A stretch of DNA of 64,000 bases, taken from the NCBI RefSeq assembly GCF_001667015.1, contig NZ_LZIS01000095.1, positions 62,001 to 126,000 of the forward strand, given 5' to 3'. Below, in pieces: positions 26,558 through 37,200 of this stretch. Position 1 is the first letter of the stretch, and every line of letters starts with the position of its first letter. The notes beneath the pieces are model-generated. The model searched no databases, was not told the DNA's origin, and saw nothing but the letters and a program-made list of their open reading frames with translations. The DNA comes from Mycobacterium sp. E3198. GTDB taxonomy: Bacteria > Actinomycetota > Actinomycetes > Mycobacteriales > Mycobacteriaceae. The position numbers were made by a program, and so were the translations under genes.

Positions 26558-28014
26558 GCACCGAAATCCCAACGACGATCGATGCCGACAGTGTGGCGTC
26601 GTGGTCGGACGACGTCGATGTGGTGGTGATCGGCTTCGGCATCGGCGGTGGCTGCGCGGCGGTCAGTGCGGCCGCCGCCGGCGCGCGGGTGCTGGTGCTC
26701 GAGCGCGCGGCCGCGGCGGGTGGCACCACTTCCCTTGCGGGAGGCCACTTTTACCTCGGCGGCGGGACCGCCGTCCAGCAGGCGACCGGGCACCCCGACT
26801 CGCCCGAGGAGATGTACAAATACCTGGTTGCCGTGTCGCGGCAACCGGACCACGCCAAGATCCGCGCGTACTGCGAGGGCAGCGTCGAGCACTTCAATTG
26901 GCTGGAAGACTTGGGTTTTCAATTCGAGCGCAGCTACTTCCCGGGCAAGGCGGTGATCCAGCCCAACACCGAGGGGCTGATGTTCACCGGCAACGAGAAG
27001 GTGTGGCCCTTCCTGGAGAAGGCCGTGCCCGCGCCGCGCGGCCACAAGGTGCCCGTGCCCGGCGACACCGGCGGCGCCAGCATGGTGATCGACCTGCTCC
27101 TCAAGCGCGCCGCGAGCCTCGGCGTGCAAATCCGCTACGAGACCGGCGCCACCCAGCTCGTCGTCGACGACTCGGGCGCCGTGACCGGCGTGGCGTGGAA
27201 GCATTTCACCGAAACCGGTGCGATCAAGGCAAAGTCGGTGATCATCGCCGCGGGGGGATTCGTGATGAATCCGGAGATGGTAGCCACCTACACACCCAAG
27301 CTGGGGGAAAAGCCGTTCGTGCTCGGCAACACCTACGACGACGGCCTCGGCATCCGGATGGGGGAATCGGCCGGCGGCGCCACCCAGCACATGGATCAAA
27401 TCTTCATCACGGCCCCGCCGTACCCGCCGTCGATCCTGCTGACCGGGATCATCGTGAACAAGCTGGGCCAGCGGTTCGTCGCCGAGGACTCCTACCACTC
27501 CCGGACCGCCGGCTTCATCATGGATCAGCCGGACAGCGCGGCGTTTTTGATCGTCGACGAGGCGCACCTGGAGCACCCCAAGATGCCGCTGGTGCCACTG
27601 ATCGACGGCTGGGAGACCGTTGCCGAAATGGAAGCCGCCCTCGGCATTCCGCAGGGCAACCTGGTCGCGACGCTGGACCGCTACAACGCCCATGCCGCGC
27701 GAGGCGAGGACCCCGATTTCCACAAGCAACCGGAATTCCTTGCGCCGCAAGACAAAGGGCCGTGGGGCGCGTTCGACATGTCGCTGGGCAAGGCGATGTA
27801 CGCCGGTTTCACCGTCGGCGGGCTGGCCACCTCCGTGGACGGCCAGGTGCTGCGCGAGGACGGCTCGACGGTGCCCGGCCTGTACGCGGTGGGGGCGTGC
27901 GCGTCCAACATCGCGCAGGACGGCAAGGGCTATGCCAGCGGCACGCAGCTCGGGGAGGGGTCGTTCTTCGGGCGCCGCGCCGGAGCGCACGCGGCCCGAA
28001 GTGCCGCGGGGTAA
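26554..28014 (+). CDS. FAD-dependent dehydrogenase, fumarate reductase/KstD-like
   Basis: 486-residue flavoprotein of the succinate dehydrogenase/fumarate reductase flavoprotein family, similar to Rv1817. The dinucleotide-binding motif GFGIGGGCAA is at about residues 28-37, followed by the FAD-contact stretch TTSLAGGHFYLGGGT. The C-terminal FAD block reads LYAVGACASNIAQDGKGYASGTQLGEG. It resembles 3-ketosteroid dehydrogenases in layout, though the catalytic Tyr pair cannot be placed with certainty. Likely a soluble enzyme that inserts or removes a C=C bond next to a carbonyl. GTG start overlaps the VOC stop codon. The pair is probably under the TetR regulator upstream. Confidence 0.85.
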   Translation: MSTEIPTTIDADSVASWSDDVDVVVIGFGIGGGCAAVSAAAAGARVLVLERAAAAGGTTSLAGGHFYLGGGTAVQQATGHPDSPEEMYKYLVAVSRQPDHAKIRAYCEGSVEHFNWLEDLGFQFERSYFPGKAVIQPNTEGLMFTGNEKVWPFLEKAVPAPRGHKVPVPGDTGGASMVIDLLLKRAASLGVQIRYETGATQLVVDDSGAVTGVAWKHFTETGAIKAKSVIIAAGGFVMNPEMVATYTPKLGEKPFVLGNTYDDGLGIRMGESAGGATQHMDQIFITAPPYPPSILLTGIIVNKLGQRFVAEDSYHSRTAGFIMDQPDSAAFLIVDEAHLEHPKMPLVPLIDGWETVAEMEAALGIPQGNLVATLDRYNAHAARGEDPDFHKQPEFLAPQDKGPWGAFDMSLGKAMYAGFTVGGLATSVDGQVLREDGSTVPGLYAVGACASNIAQDGKGYASGTQLGEGSFFGRRAGAHAARSAAG

Positions 28015-28028
28015 TCGGTGCGGCGCAG

Positions 28029-28057
28029 CGAACCTGTAATTTCGCAGCGAAAGTTCG
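28029..28057. terminator. Nested hairpin after the FAD dehydrogenase
   Basis: CGAAC pairs with GTTCG and TTTCG with CGAAA inside, with a bulge on the left arm. It stands 14 bases after the stop and before the convergent transporter gene. Weak, no T tract. Confidence 0.3.
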
Positions 28058-28098
28058 AGTAAACCTCTGCAGATTTACAGCCTCGCGGCCGTCAGCCA

Positions 28099-30018
28099 CT
28101 AAACCGGCGCGGGCTCCTTTTCCACCGGGCCCAGCCGCCATTCGCCGCCGCCCAGCAGGCGGAGCTGTTGGTCGTGGTGCTGTTCGACGGTGGGCCGGTG
28201 GCTCACGCTGACCAGGACGGTATCCGGCAATTCGGTGCGCACCAGCTGATAGAGCGCGAATTCGAGCCCCTCGTCCAGCGCCGAGGTGGCCTCGTCGAGG
28301 AAGACGGCCTTCGGCCTGGTCAGCAGGATGCGCGCGAACGCGACCCGCTGCTGCTCACCGGGGGAGAGCACCTTGGCCCAGTCCTGCTCCTCGTCGAGCC
28401 GGTCGATCAGCGGCGCGAGGACCACTTTGGTCAACACGTCGCGAAGCGCATCGTCGGAGACGTCGTCCGGCGAGTTCGGGTAGCACACGACGGTGCGCAG
28501 ACTGCCCAGCGGCACGTACGGCAACTGCGACAAGAACATCGTCGCGTTGTCGCCATCGGGACGGCAGAGCGTCCCGGAAGCGTACGGCCACAGCTCGGCC
28601 AGGCTGCGCAGCAGCGTCGTCTTGCCGGCGCCGGAGCGCCCGGTGATCACCAGCGCGTCACCCTCGTCCAAGGCCACATCGAGCGGATCGATCAGCTGGT
28701 CACCGGCCGGCGTGCGGACCTCGACACCGCGGAGCTCGACGATCGCCTCCTCACTCGGCTTGACCAATATGGTCGGCAGCGCGCGGCCCTGGCTGTTCGC
28801 ATCGACGAGGCCGTGCAACCGGATGATCGCCGCCCGAAAGGCCGCGAACGCGTCGTAGTTGTTGCGGAAGAACGACAGCGAATCCTGAATGTTGCCAAAG
28901 GCCGTCGCGCTCTGCCCGACGTCGCCGAAGTCGATCCGCCCCGCGAACAGCCGCGGCGCCTGGATCACCCACGGCAGCGGAACGATGATCTGCGACACCG
29001 ACCAGTTCCATCCGTTGAAGATGATGGTGCGGCGCACGAACTTGCGGTAGTTGCCGATGATCGGGGTGAAGCGACGCCACAGCTGCGCGCGCTCGACTCG
29101 TTCACCGCGATAGAAGCCCACCGCCTCGGCCGCGTCGCGCAACCGCACCAGGGCATAACGGAACGCGGCGTTGAGCTTCTCGTTGTTGAAGCTCAGCTGG
29201 ATCAGCGGATGGCCCAACCAGACCGCGACCAGGGTCGCCACCAGCACGTAGACGAGGACCGTCCAGAACATCGCCCGCGGCAACACCACGCCGAACACGT
29301 CGAGGTCTCCCGACAGCTCCCACAGGATCGCCGCGAACGAGATCACCGAGGCCACCGCGTTGACGGCCCCGAACAGCAACGTGCTGCCCGTCCCGTTCGA
29401 CGGGACGTTGGGGGTACCCCCCGCGTTGGCGGTGAAGATGTCGATGTCCTGCTGGATGCGCTGATCCGGGTTGTCGATGGTGTTGTCGATGAACAGGTCC
29501 CGGTAATAGGCCTTGCCGTCCAGCCAGTCGTCGGTGAGGTGGGCGGTCAGCCAGATGCGCCAGGCAATGATGAACCGCTGCGTCAGATAGATGTCGATCA
29601 TGAACCGGACGACGTACAGGGTCGCCAGCACCGAAAAGATCGCGATCGACATCCAAAAGCCATGAATCCCGGACTGTTTGACGGCGTCGTCGTCGGCCGC
29701 GATGCCCTGGACCGCTTTCTGCACCCCGGTGTAGAGGTCGTTGCCCTGGTAGCTGAGCAACACCGTGAGACGCACCGACAGCAACACCGACAGCAACAGC
29801 ACTCCGAGCATCACCCACACCTTGATGCTCGCCGGGCCGACGAAATATCCGCGGGTGATCCGCCAGAACTGCCGGCCCCACGGCGTGAGAAACCGGAACA
29901 CGACGAGCACGGCCAGCAGACACACCGCCCCGATCGCCCAGGCGATGGCGATCCACCGCAGCGAATCCATGGGGGCCGCCGACCAGTCGATCGACGGCTT
30001 GAACGGCTTTGGGCCCAT
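28099..30018 (-). CDS. bacA: BacA-like ABC transporter for hydrophilic compounds
   Basis: 639-residue ABC exporter-fold protein of the SbmA/BacA-ABC type, same length as Rv1819c. Membrane domain residues about 20-340 with six helices; the nucleotide-binding domain is from about 425. Walker [10 protein letters not shown] is near residues 458-466, the signature is LSPGEQQR, and Walker B is [12 protein letters not shown]. Rv1819c imports vitamin B12, bleomycin and antimicrobial peptides through a large water-filled cavity, and is needed for long-term infection. PE_PGRS33 (Rv1818c), which lies downstream in M. tuberculosis, is absent. It is divergent to the IlvG-like gene. Confidence 0.94.
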   Translation of the reverse strand: MGPKPFKPSIDWSAAPMDSLRWIAIAWAIGAVCLLAVLVVFRFLTPWGRQFWRITRGYFVGPASIKVWVMLGVLLLSVLLSVRLTVLLSYQGNDLYTGVQKAVQGIAADDDAVKQSGIHGFWMSIAIFSVLATLYVVRFMIDIYLTQRFIIAWRIWLTAHLTDDWLDGKAYYRDLFIDNTIDNPDQRIQQDIDIFTANAGGTPNVPSNGTGSTLLFGAVNAVASVISFAAILWELSGDLDVFGVVLPRAMFWTVLVYVLVATLVAVWLGHPLIQLSFNNEKLNAAFRYALVRLRDAAEAVGFYRGERVERAQLWRRFTPIIGNYRKFVRRTIIFNGWNWSVSQIIVPLPWVIQAPRLFAGRIDFGDVGQSATAFGNIQDSLSFFRNNYDAFAAFRAAIIRLHGLVDANSQGRALPTILVKPSEEAIVELRGVEVRTPAGDQLIDPLDVALDEGDALVITGRSGAGKTTLLRSLAELWPYASGTLCRPDGDNATMFLSQLPYVPLGSLRTVVCYPNSPDDVSDDALRDVLTKVVLAPLIDRLDEEQDWAKVLSPGEQQRVAFARILLTRPKAVFLDEATSALDEGLEFALYQLVRTELPDTVLVSVSHRPTVEQHHDQQLRLLGGGEWRLGPVEKEPAPV

Positions 30019-30098
30019 GGTCGAGGTCTCCTTACGGCCGAGGTGTCCAGCCCGTGCTCAACAAAAATCCTTCGGCGAAGGTACCCGAAGGATCTGGA

Positions 30099-30104
30099 TA
30101 GGCT
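30099..30104 (+). promoter_or_regulatory. -10 box, leaderless start of ilvG-like gene
   Basis: TAGGCT (TANNNT) ends 7 bases before the ATG at 30111, so the transcript should start at or next to the start codon. No ribosome binding site is present upstream, which is consistent. Confidence 0.4.
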
Positions 30105-30110
30105 GCGGTA

Positions 30111-31748
30111 ATGAGTACCGACGCCATCCCCACACAAACATTGCACGCCGGCCGGCTCATCGCGCGTCGGCTCAAAGCCAGCGGCGTCGACACCGTCTTC
30201 ACGCTGTCGGGCGGTCACCTGTTTTCCATCTACGACGGGTGCCGGGACGAGGGAATCCGGCTGATCGACACCCGGCACGAGCAGACCGCGACCTTCGCCG
30301 CCGAGGGCTGGTCGAAAGTGACCAGGCAGCCCGGCGTCGCCGCCCTGACCGCCGGGCCGGGCGTCACCAACGGGATGAGCGCGATGGCGGCGGCGCAGCA
30401 GAACCAGTCGCCCCTGGTGGTCCTGGGGGGGCGGGCGCCCGCAGGGCGGTGGGGCATGGGCTCGCTGCAGGAGATCGACCACGTGCCGTTCGTGGCCCCC
30501 CTGGCGCGATTCGCCGCGACGGCGCAGTCGGCCGGGGACGCCGGCCGGTTGGTCGACGAGGCGTTGCGGGCGGCGGTCGGCGCCCCGTCCGGGGTGGCGT
30601 TCGTCGACTTCCCGATGGATCACGCGTTTTCGATGTCGGAGGACGACGACTCGCCGGGCGCCCTGACCGCGCTGCCGCCGGGCCCCGCCCCGGACGGCCG
30701 GGCGCTGGATCGCGCCGCCGGCCTGCTGGCCGCCGCGAAGCGGCCGGTGATCATGGCGGGCACCAACGTCTGGTGGGGACACGCCGAGGCGGCGCTGCTG
30801 CGCCTGGCCGAGGAACGACAGATCCCGGTGCTGATGAACGGGATGGCCCGCGGCGTCGTGCCCGCCGATCACCCGATGGCGTTTTCGCGCGTCCGGGCCA
30901 AGGCGCTGGGGGAGGCCGACGTGGCGCTGATCGTCGGCGTGCCAATGGATTTCCGGCTGGGCTTCGGGAAGGTCTTCGGCGCGGACACCCAACTCGTGGT
31001 GGCCGACCGCGCCGAACCCGGCCGCGAGCCTCCGCGCCCCGTCGCGGCCGGGCTCTACGGCGACCTCACCTCGATCCTGGCCGCGCTGACGGCGGGCGGC
31101 GCCGGGCATCAGGACTGGGTCGACGAGCTGCGCGCGGCCGAGACGGCGCGCGCGCAGGAAAAGGGCGAGCTCGCCGACGACCGGGTCCCGCTGCATCCGA
31201 TGCGGGTGTACGCGGAGCTGGCCGGAATGCTGGACCGCGACGCCATCGTCGTCATCGACGCCGGCGACTTCGGCTCCTACGCCGGCCGGGTGATCGACAG
31301 CTATCTGCCGGGCTGCTGGCTGGACAGCGGCCCGTTCGGCTGCCTCGGGTCGGGCCCCGGTTATGCCCTGGCCGCCAAGCTTGCCCGGCCCGACCGCCAG
31401 GTCGTGCTGCTGCAAGGCGACGGCGCGTTCGGCTTCAGCGGCATGGAGTGGGACACCCTGGCGAGGCATCACGTGCCGGTCGTGTCGGTGATCGGCAACA
31501 ACGGGATCTGGGCCCTGGAAAAGCACCCCATGGAGGCGCTCTACGGCTATTCGGTGGTGGCGGAGTTGCGGCCCGGCACCCGCTACGACGAGGTGGCGCG
31601 GGCCCTGGGCTGCCACGGCGAGCTGGTCTCCGCGCCGACCGAGCTGCGCCCCGCGCTGGAACGCGCCTTCGCCGGCGGGTTACCGGCTGTCGTCAACGTG
31701 CTCACCGACCCGGCCGTCGCCTACCCACGCCGCTCCAACCTGGCGTAG
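30111..31748 (+). CDS. ilvG: Acetolactate synthase-like ThDP enzyme IlvG
   Basis: 545-residue thiamine-diphosphate enzyme, nearly the same length as Rv1820. The catalytic Glu57 that protonates the ThDP ring is in DTRHEQTA. The ThDP-binding motif GDG begins at residue 436 ([13 protein letters not shown], closing with NN). Central FAD-like domain at about 190-330. The family joins two pyruvates to acetolactate, the first step to branched-chain amino acids, but IlvG-type paralogues may act as oxalyl-CoA-like or other decarboxylases. No regulatory subunit gene is adjacent. It lies 110 bases upstream of secA2 with a 60-base palindrome between. Confidence 0.87.
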   Translation: MSTDAIPTQTLHAGRLIARRLKASGVDTVFTLSGGHLFSIYDGCRDEGIRLIDTRHEQTATFAAEGWSKVTRQPGVAALTAGPGVTNGMSAMAAAQQNQSPLVVLGGRAPAGRWGMGSLQEIDHVPFVAPLARFAATAQSAGDAGRLVDEALRAAVGAPSGVAFVDFPMDHAFSMSEDDDSPGALTALPPGPAPDGRALDRAAGLLAAAKRPVIMAGTNVWWGHAEAALLRLAEERQIPVLMNGMARGVVPADHPMAFSRVRAKALGEADVALIVGVPMDFRLGFGKVFGADTQLVVADRAEPGREPPRPVAAGLYGDLTSILAALTAGGAGHQDWVDELRAAETARAQEKGELADDRVPLHPMRVYAELAGMLDRDAIVVIDAGDFGSYAGRVIDSYLPGCWLDSGPFGCLGSGPGYALAAKLARPDRQVVLLQGDGAFGFSGMEWDTLARHHVPVVSVIGNNGIWALEKHPMEALYGYSVVAELRPGTRYDEVARALGCHGELVSAPTELRPALERAFAGGLPAVVNVLTDPAVAYPRRSNLA

Positions 31749-31756
31749 CCCGGGCC

Positions 31757-31816
31757 GCGAGCGTGCGCACTTGTACGTCGGCGGCCGGCGCGTCGCGGCA
31801 CAACACGCACGCTCGC
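31757..31816. repeat. 60-bp palindromic repeat, copy 1
   Basis: The 11-base arm GCGAGCGTGCG (31757-31767) pairs perfectly with CGCACGCTCGC (31806-31816); the element is exactly 60 bases. It lies 9 bases after the ilvG stop. Related copies are at 43663-43722 and 47773-47832. It may act as a bidirectional terminator or be a small mobile palindrome. Confidence 0.7.
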
Positions 31817-31846
31817 GCGGGTGGGGGCGACGGGTGGGGGCTCGCG

Positions 31847-31852
31847 TACCGT
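31847..31852 (+). promoter_or_regulatory. -10 box, leaderless start of secA2
   Basis: TACCGT (TANNNT) ends 7 bases before the GTG at 31859. No Shine-Dalgarno is seen, so secA2 is probably transcribed leaderless from here. Confidence 0.4.
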
Positions 31853-31858
31853 TGACCT

Positions 31859-34183
31859 GTGCCAAAGACCACCCGGACCCAACCCGGACGCCTGAGTAGC
31901 CGGTTCTGGCGGCTGCTGGGCGCCAGCACCGAAAAGAACCGCAGCCGGTCGCTCACGGACGTCACCGCCTCGGCGGAGTACGACAAGGAAGCCGCCGACC
32001 TCAGCGATGAGAAGCTGCGCAAGGCGACCGGGCTGCTCAAACTCGACGACCTCGCGGAGTCCACCGACATCCCGCAGTTCCTCGCGATCGCCCGGGAGGC
32101 GGCCGAGCGGGCTACCGGGCTGCGGCCCTTCGACGTGCAGCTGCTGCGCGCGCTGCGGATGCTCGCCGGCGACGTGATCGAGATGGCCACCGGCGAGGGC
32201 AAAACCCTGTCGGGGGCGATCGCGGCCGCCGGATACGCGCTGGCCGGGCGGCACGTGCACGTGGTGACCATCAACGACTATCTGGCCCGCCGCGACGCGG
32301 AGTGGATGGGCCCGCTACTGGAGGCCATGGGGCTCACGGTCGGCTGGATCACCGCGGACTCCACCAGCGAGGAGCGCCGGGCCGCCTACGGCTGCGAGGT
32401 CACCTACGCCTCGGTCAACGAGATCGGCTTCGACGTGCTGCGCGACCAGCTGGTGACCGACGTCGACGACCTCGTCTCGCCCAACCCCGATGTGGCCCTG
32501 ATCGACGAGGCCGACTCGGTACTGGTCGACGAGGCGCTGGTGCCGCTGGTGCTGGCCGGCACCACGCACCGCGAGACGCCACGGCTGGAGATCATCAAGC
32601 TGGTCGGCGAGCTCGACGCGGGCACGGACTACGACACCGACTCCGACAGCCGCAACGTGCATTTGACCGACGTCGGCGCCCGCAAGGTGGAAAAGGCGCT
32701 CGGCGGCATCGACCTGTACTCCGAGGAACACGTCGGCACCACGCTGACCGAGGTCAACGTGGCGTTGCACGCGCACGTGCTGTTGCAGCGCGACGTGCAC
32801 TACATCGTGCGGGACGACGCGGTGCACCTGATCAACTCCGCCCGCGGGCGCATCGCGCAGCTGCAGCGCTGGCCGGACGGCCTGCAGGCCGCCGTCGAGG
32901 CGAAGGAGGGCATCGAGACCACCGAAACCGGCGAAGTGCTCGACACCATCACCGTGCAGGCGCTGATCAATCGCTACGCCACCGTGTGCGGCATGACGGG
33001 CACCGCGCTGGCCGCCGGTGAGCAGCTGCGCCAGTTCTACAAGCTGGGCGTGTCGCCGATCCCGCCGAACGAGCCCAACATTCGCGAGGACGAGTCAGAC
33101 CGGGTCTACATCACGGCGGCCGCCAAGAACGACGCGATCGTCGCGCACATCGCCGAGGTGCACGAGACCGGGCAGCCGGTGCTGGTCGGCACCCGCGACG
33201 TGGCCGAGTCCGAGGAGCTGCACGAGCGGCTGCTGCGCCGCGGCGTGCCGGCGGTGGTGCTCAACGCGAAGAACGACGCCGAGGAGGCCGAGGTGATCGC
33301 CGAGGCCGGCAAGTACGGGGTTGTGACGGTGTCGACGCAGATGGCCGGGCGGGGCACCGACATCCGGCTCGGCGGGTCGGACGAGGCCGACCACGACCGG
33401 GTGGCCGAGCTGGGCGGGCTGCACGTCGTCGGCACCGGCCGCCATCACACCGAGCGGCTGGACAACCAGCTGCGCGGGCGCGCCGGTCGCCAGGGCGACC
33501 CCGGCTCGTCGGTGTTCTTCTCCAGCTGGGAGGACGACGTCGTCGCCGCCAACCTCGACCACAACAAGCTGCCGATGGAGACCGACGAGGATGGCCGCAT
33601 AGTCAGCCCCAAGGCGGCCGGGATGCTCGACCACGCCCAGCGCGTCGCCGAGGGCCGGATGCTCGACGTGCACGCCAACACCTGGCGCTACAACCAGCTG
33701 ATCGCCCAGCAGCGCGCCATCATCGTCGATCGGCGAAACACGTTGCTGCGCACCGCAACCGCGCGCGAGGAACTCGCGGAGCTGGCGCCGGACCGGTACG
33801 AGGAACTGGGCAAGGAAATCTCCGAGGAGGGCCTGGAGAAGATCTGCCGGCTGATCATGCTGTATCACCTCGACCGGGGCTGGGCGGACCATCTGGCGTA
33901 CCTGGCCGACATCCGCGAAAGCATCCACCTGCGCGCGCTCGGCCGGCAAAACCCGCTCGACGAATTCCACCGGCTGGCGGTCGACGCCTTCGCATCGCTG
34001 GCGGCCGACGCCATCGAGGCCGCCCAGCAGACGTTCGAAACCGCAAACGTGCTCGAAGAGGAGCCCGGTCTGGACCTGTCCAAGCTGGCGCGGCCGACGT
34101 CGACGTGGACCTACATGGTCAACGACAACCCGCTCTCGGATGACACGCTGTCGACCCTGAGCCTGCCCGGGGTGTTCCGCTGA
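31859..34183 (+). CDS. secA2: Accessory Sec ATPase SecA2
   Basis: 774-residue SecA-family motor. Walker A ATGEGKT is at residues 110-116 and the DEAD-type Walker B DEAD at 216-219. The preprotein crosslinking and helical scaffold regions follow, and the motif GTDIRLGG with the arginine finger helix [15 protein letters not shown] is present. SecA2 of mycobacteria drives export of a subset of proteins and solute-binding lipoproteins and is needed for growth in macrophages. It lacks the long zinc-binding C-terminal tail of SecA1, as usual. The GTG start is set by the leaderless promoter and the basic N terminus ([15 protein letters not shown]). In M. tuberculosis pgsA2 follows directly; here a LanM gene is inserted. 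Confidence 0.96.
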   Translation: MPKTTRTQPGRLSSRFWRLLGASTEKNRSRSLTDVTASAEYDKEAADLSDEKLRKATGLLKLDDLAESTDIPQFLAIAREAAERATGLRPFDVQLLRALRMLAGDVIEMATGEGKTLSGAIAAAGYALAGRHVHVVTINDYLARRDAEWMGPLLEAMGLTVGWITADSTSEERRAAYGCEVTYASVNEIGFDVLRDQLVTDVDDLVSPNPDVALIDEADSVLVDEALVPLVLAGTTHRETPRLEIIKLVGELDAGTDYDTDSDSRNVHLTDVGARKVEKALGGIDLYSEEHVGTTLTEVNVALHAHVLLQRDVHYIVRDDAVHLINSARGRIAQLQRWPDGLQAAVEAKEGIETTETGEVLDTITVQALINRYATVCGMTGTALAAGEQLRQFYKLGVSPIPPNEPNIREDESDRVYITAAAKNDAIVAHIAEVHETGQPVLVGTRDVAESEELHERLLRRGVPAVVLNAKNDAEEAEVIAEAGKYGVVTVSTQMAGRGTDIRLGGSDEADHDRVAELGGLHVVGTGRHHTERLDNQLRGRAGRQGDPGSSVFFSSWEDDVVAANLDHNKLPMETDEDGRIVSPKAAGMLDHAQRVAEGRMLDVHANTWRYNQLIAQQRAIIVDRRNTLLRTATAREELAELAPDRYEELGKEISEEGLEKICRLIMLYHLDRGWADHLAYLADIRESIHLRALGRQNPLDEFHRLAVDAFASLAADAIEAAQQTFETANVLEEEPGLDLSKLARPTSTWTYMVNDNPLSDDTLSTLSLPGVFR

Positions 34184-34197
34184 GGATTGATCACGGC

Positions 34198-34261
34198 TGG
34201 GCGTTCGTGCTTTGCGTCGTGCAGAATGACGCTGGTGCTGCGCCAAATGCCCAAGCTCAGC
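34198..34261 (+). pseudogene. Remnant of pgsA2 3' end
   Basis: The DNA here reads WAFVLCVVQ and then, after a one-base insertion, MTLVLRQMPKLS. This matches the C-terminal segment [21 protein letters not shown] of the intact PgsA2 encoded at 37494-38123. The match at DNA level includes GTGCA, GTGCGCC/CTGCGCC and ATGCCCAAGCT. The stretch starts 15 bases after the secA2 stop and ends at the LanM start. It shows that a second pgsA2 (or the 3' end of a donor pgsA2) was present and was cut away when the LanM gene came in. Confidence 0.65.
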
Positions 34262-34277
34262 CGGATGGCGGCTGTCG

Positions 34278-37200
34278 ATGGTTTTCGATGAGCGCCTGCT
34301 GATTCGGGCCGCCACCACCGACGAGCTGCTTTCCGACGCGTTTGAGCAACTGCCCGTTCAGAAGAGCGACACCGACTTGGCCACGCGCCGTCTCGCCGCG
34401 TGGTGCCGATCGTCCGCCGGTGGCGACGTGGCACTGTTCGCCAGACGGCTGCAGCGCGATGGGCTGTCGATGCAGGGCGTGCTGGCAAGATTCGCATCGG
34501 TTCGCCGCAACCCGTCCCTGCCCGCACCGCAATGGGCCCAGGATGCGGCTTGGATCGCCGAGGCGTTGCAGGATCGCCGCGACACCGCCGCGCTTCCCGG
34601 CGCCGGGTCGCACGCCTTCGCGGATCTGCTGGAACCGGTGGTCCGGGAGGCGGAGCGCGTCCTCTGGTCGGGGGTGGGCGACGGTGTCCGAGGTGTGCTG
34701 GACGACGGCGCGCACGCATGCCTGCGCCGCTCGCTGAGAGCACGGCTGTCGGACCTTGCGGCACCCGCGCTGTACGAGCGTTTCGCGAAGGCCCGCGACG
34801 ACGGCGGGCCGGGCGGCTGCTATGACCGCTTCGTCCGCAGCATGAAGACGGACGGCTGGCGTCAGCTGTTCGACGAGAAACCGGTCCTGTTGCGGCTGAT
34901 GGCCTCGCTCACCCGGCAGTGGATCGACGCGTCCCGGGAACTGCTCGCGCGGCTGGATGCCGACCTGCCCGCGCTTCGCCGCGACTTGCTCGACTCCGCC
35001 GCGCCGCACCGGGTAACCAGCATCGAGGGCGACCTCTCGGACCGGCACAACTTCGGCCGTACCGTCACGGTGATCGGCTTCCAGGACGGCTCACGGGTCG
35101 TGTACAAGCCCAAGGATCTGCGTGTCGACGCGGCGTGGCATGCGCTGATCGAAAGACTGAACCGCGGCGCCCCCTCAGGGCTGCGGGCCGTGCGCGTGGT
35201 GGCGCGGCAAGGTTACGGCTGGACCGAGTTCATCGATCACGCGAGTTGCGTTGATAGGCAAGACCTTCAGCGATACTTCCGGCGCGCCGGCGCATGGCTG
35301 GCGCTCTTCCACTGCTTCGTCGGCGTCGACATGCATCAGGAGAACATCATCGCGTGCGGCGAACACCCGGTACCGATCGATCTGGAGATGATCCTGCAGC
35401 CGGCCGAGCCGTGGGGCGACACCGGCACCGTGGCGGATCAGGACGCGTTCGGGGCGGCGATGGCGAAGGTCATGAATTCGGTGGTGATGGTCGGCGTCCT
35501 TCCCACGTACAGCTGGGACGACAACGAAACCTTCTCGATGGGCGCGGTGATCTCGAATTCCGCGCCGCAAACCACCCACACCTGGGACCACGTCAACTCC
35601 GATGCGATGCGGCCCGCGAAAGTCGTCCAGGCCGCCGCGGCCATCCCAAACCTGCCGCATATCAACGGGTCTCATGCCCGGCTGGGCGGTTATGGCGACG
35701 ACTTGATATCGGGGTTCGGTGACTACGCGCGGTTTCTATCGCGGCAGCGCCCCGACGAACTGTTCGAGGGCTTCGCCGGCCTGCCGATCCGGAGGGTCGT
35801 GCGGCCGACGAGGTTCTACGGCATGCTGCTGGCGCACCTGCAAGATCACCGTGCCATGGACGACGGTGTCGGGTGGTCTGCGCAGGCGGACTTCCCGGCG
35901 CAACTGGCGGACTGGGAGCACGACGTCGACCCCGCGTGGCCGTTGCTGCGCGCCGAGCGCGCGGCCGTCGTCACCCTGAATGTTCCGCATTTCGTGATGG
36001 CCGGTGACGGGCGCAGCATCCGCGACGCGGACGGCACCTCAATCCCACAGGGGACGACGCCGGGGCTGGATCGAGCGCGCGCCCGACTGCGCGGCCTCGA
36101 CGACGACGAAATCGCATGGCAGACAGAGCTGATCCGGCAAAGCATCGCCACGCTCGAGCGAGCTTCCGCGAAGCCGGGCACCCCGCCGCTTGTCCCCGCG
36201 GCCGGGCCGTCCGGCCGCGATGTGTTCGCCGCCGAAGCCGACGCGGTTGCCCTAACGCTGGCGAAGCATGCCGTGCGCAGGGGGCCGGATGCGGCCTGGA
36301 TCGGCCTCGACTGGCTGGGCGAGTCCGAGTTGTCGCAGCTCGTGGTGCTCGGTCCGGACCTCTACAAAGGCACAGGTGGGCTCGCGGTGTTTCTTGCCGC
36401 GCATGCCGCCGTCACAGGCTCCACCTCGTCGAGGGCCCTTGCCGCCGCCGGGCTGTCCCGGCTTCGGGGATTCCTGCGAGGGCCCGGCTCGGAGCGCGTC
36501 GCCCGCCAGGTCGGTATCGGCGGTGGCCTCGGCCTCGGCTCGATCGTGTACGGCCTCGCGGTCGTCTCGGCGCTGCTCGACGACGACGATGTGCTCCTCG
36601 ATGCTCACGCCGCGGCGGCGCTGATCACCCCGGACGTCATTTCGGCGGATCGCCGGCTCGACGTCCTGGGCGGCAGTGCCGGCGCCGTCCTGGGGCTGCT
36701 TCGGCTGTATCGCCAGACCGGGTCCGGCGACGCGCTCGAGCGGGCGACCCACTGCGGGAGGCACCTGCTTGCCCAACGGCGCGCCGGGCCGGCGGGCAGG
36801 CGGAGCTGGGCTCCGCCCGGTTCCGCCGCCCCCCTCAACGGCATGTCGCACGGCGCGGCGGGCTACGCGTACGCTTTGGCATCCCTGGCCTCAGCCACCG
36901 GATGTGACGAGTTCACAAGCGCCGCAACCGAATGCGTCACTTTCGAGAACGCATCCTTCGACGCGGACCGCGGCACTTGGCCCGACCTGCGCGGCGGGCA
37001 AACCAAGTGGTGTCATGGCGCGCAGGGCATCGGGTTGGCGCGAGCCGCCATGACCCGACACCCGGTGGCTCCGGGCGGCGTCGTCCACGCCGACGTCGAG
37101 AACGCCGTCGCGGCCACCGAGCACGAATGGCCGGACGCGACCGACGCGCTGTGCTGCGGCACGCTCGGCAGCATCGAGTTCCTGTGGGAGGCCGGCGGCG

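Noticed and set aside
34226..34291. Short ORF before lanM as lanthipeptide precursor
   Set aside because: It has no Cys, few Ser/Thr and no leader cleavage motif, and it matches the PgsA2 C terminus instead.
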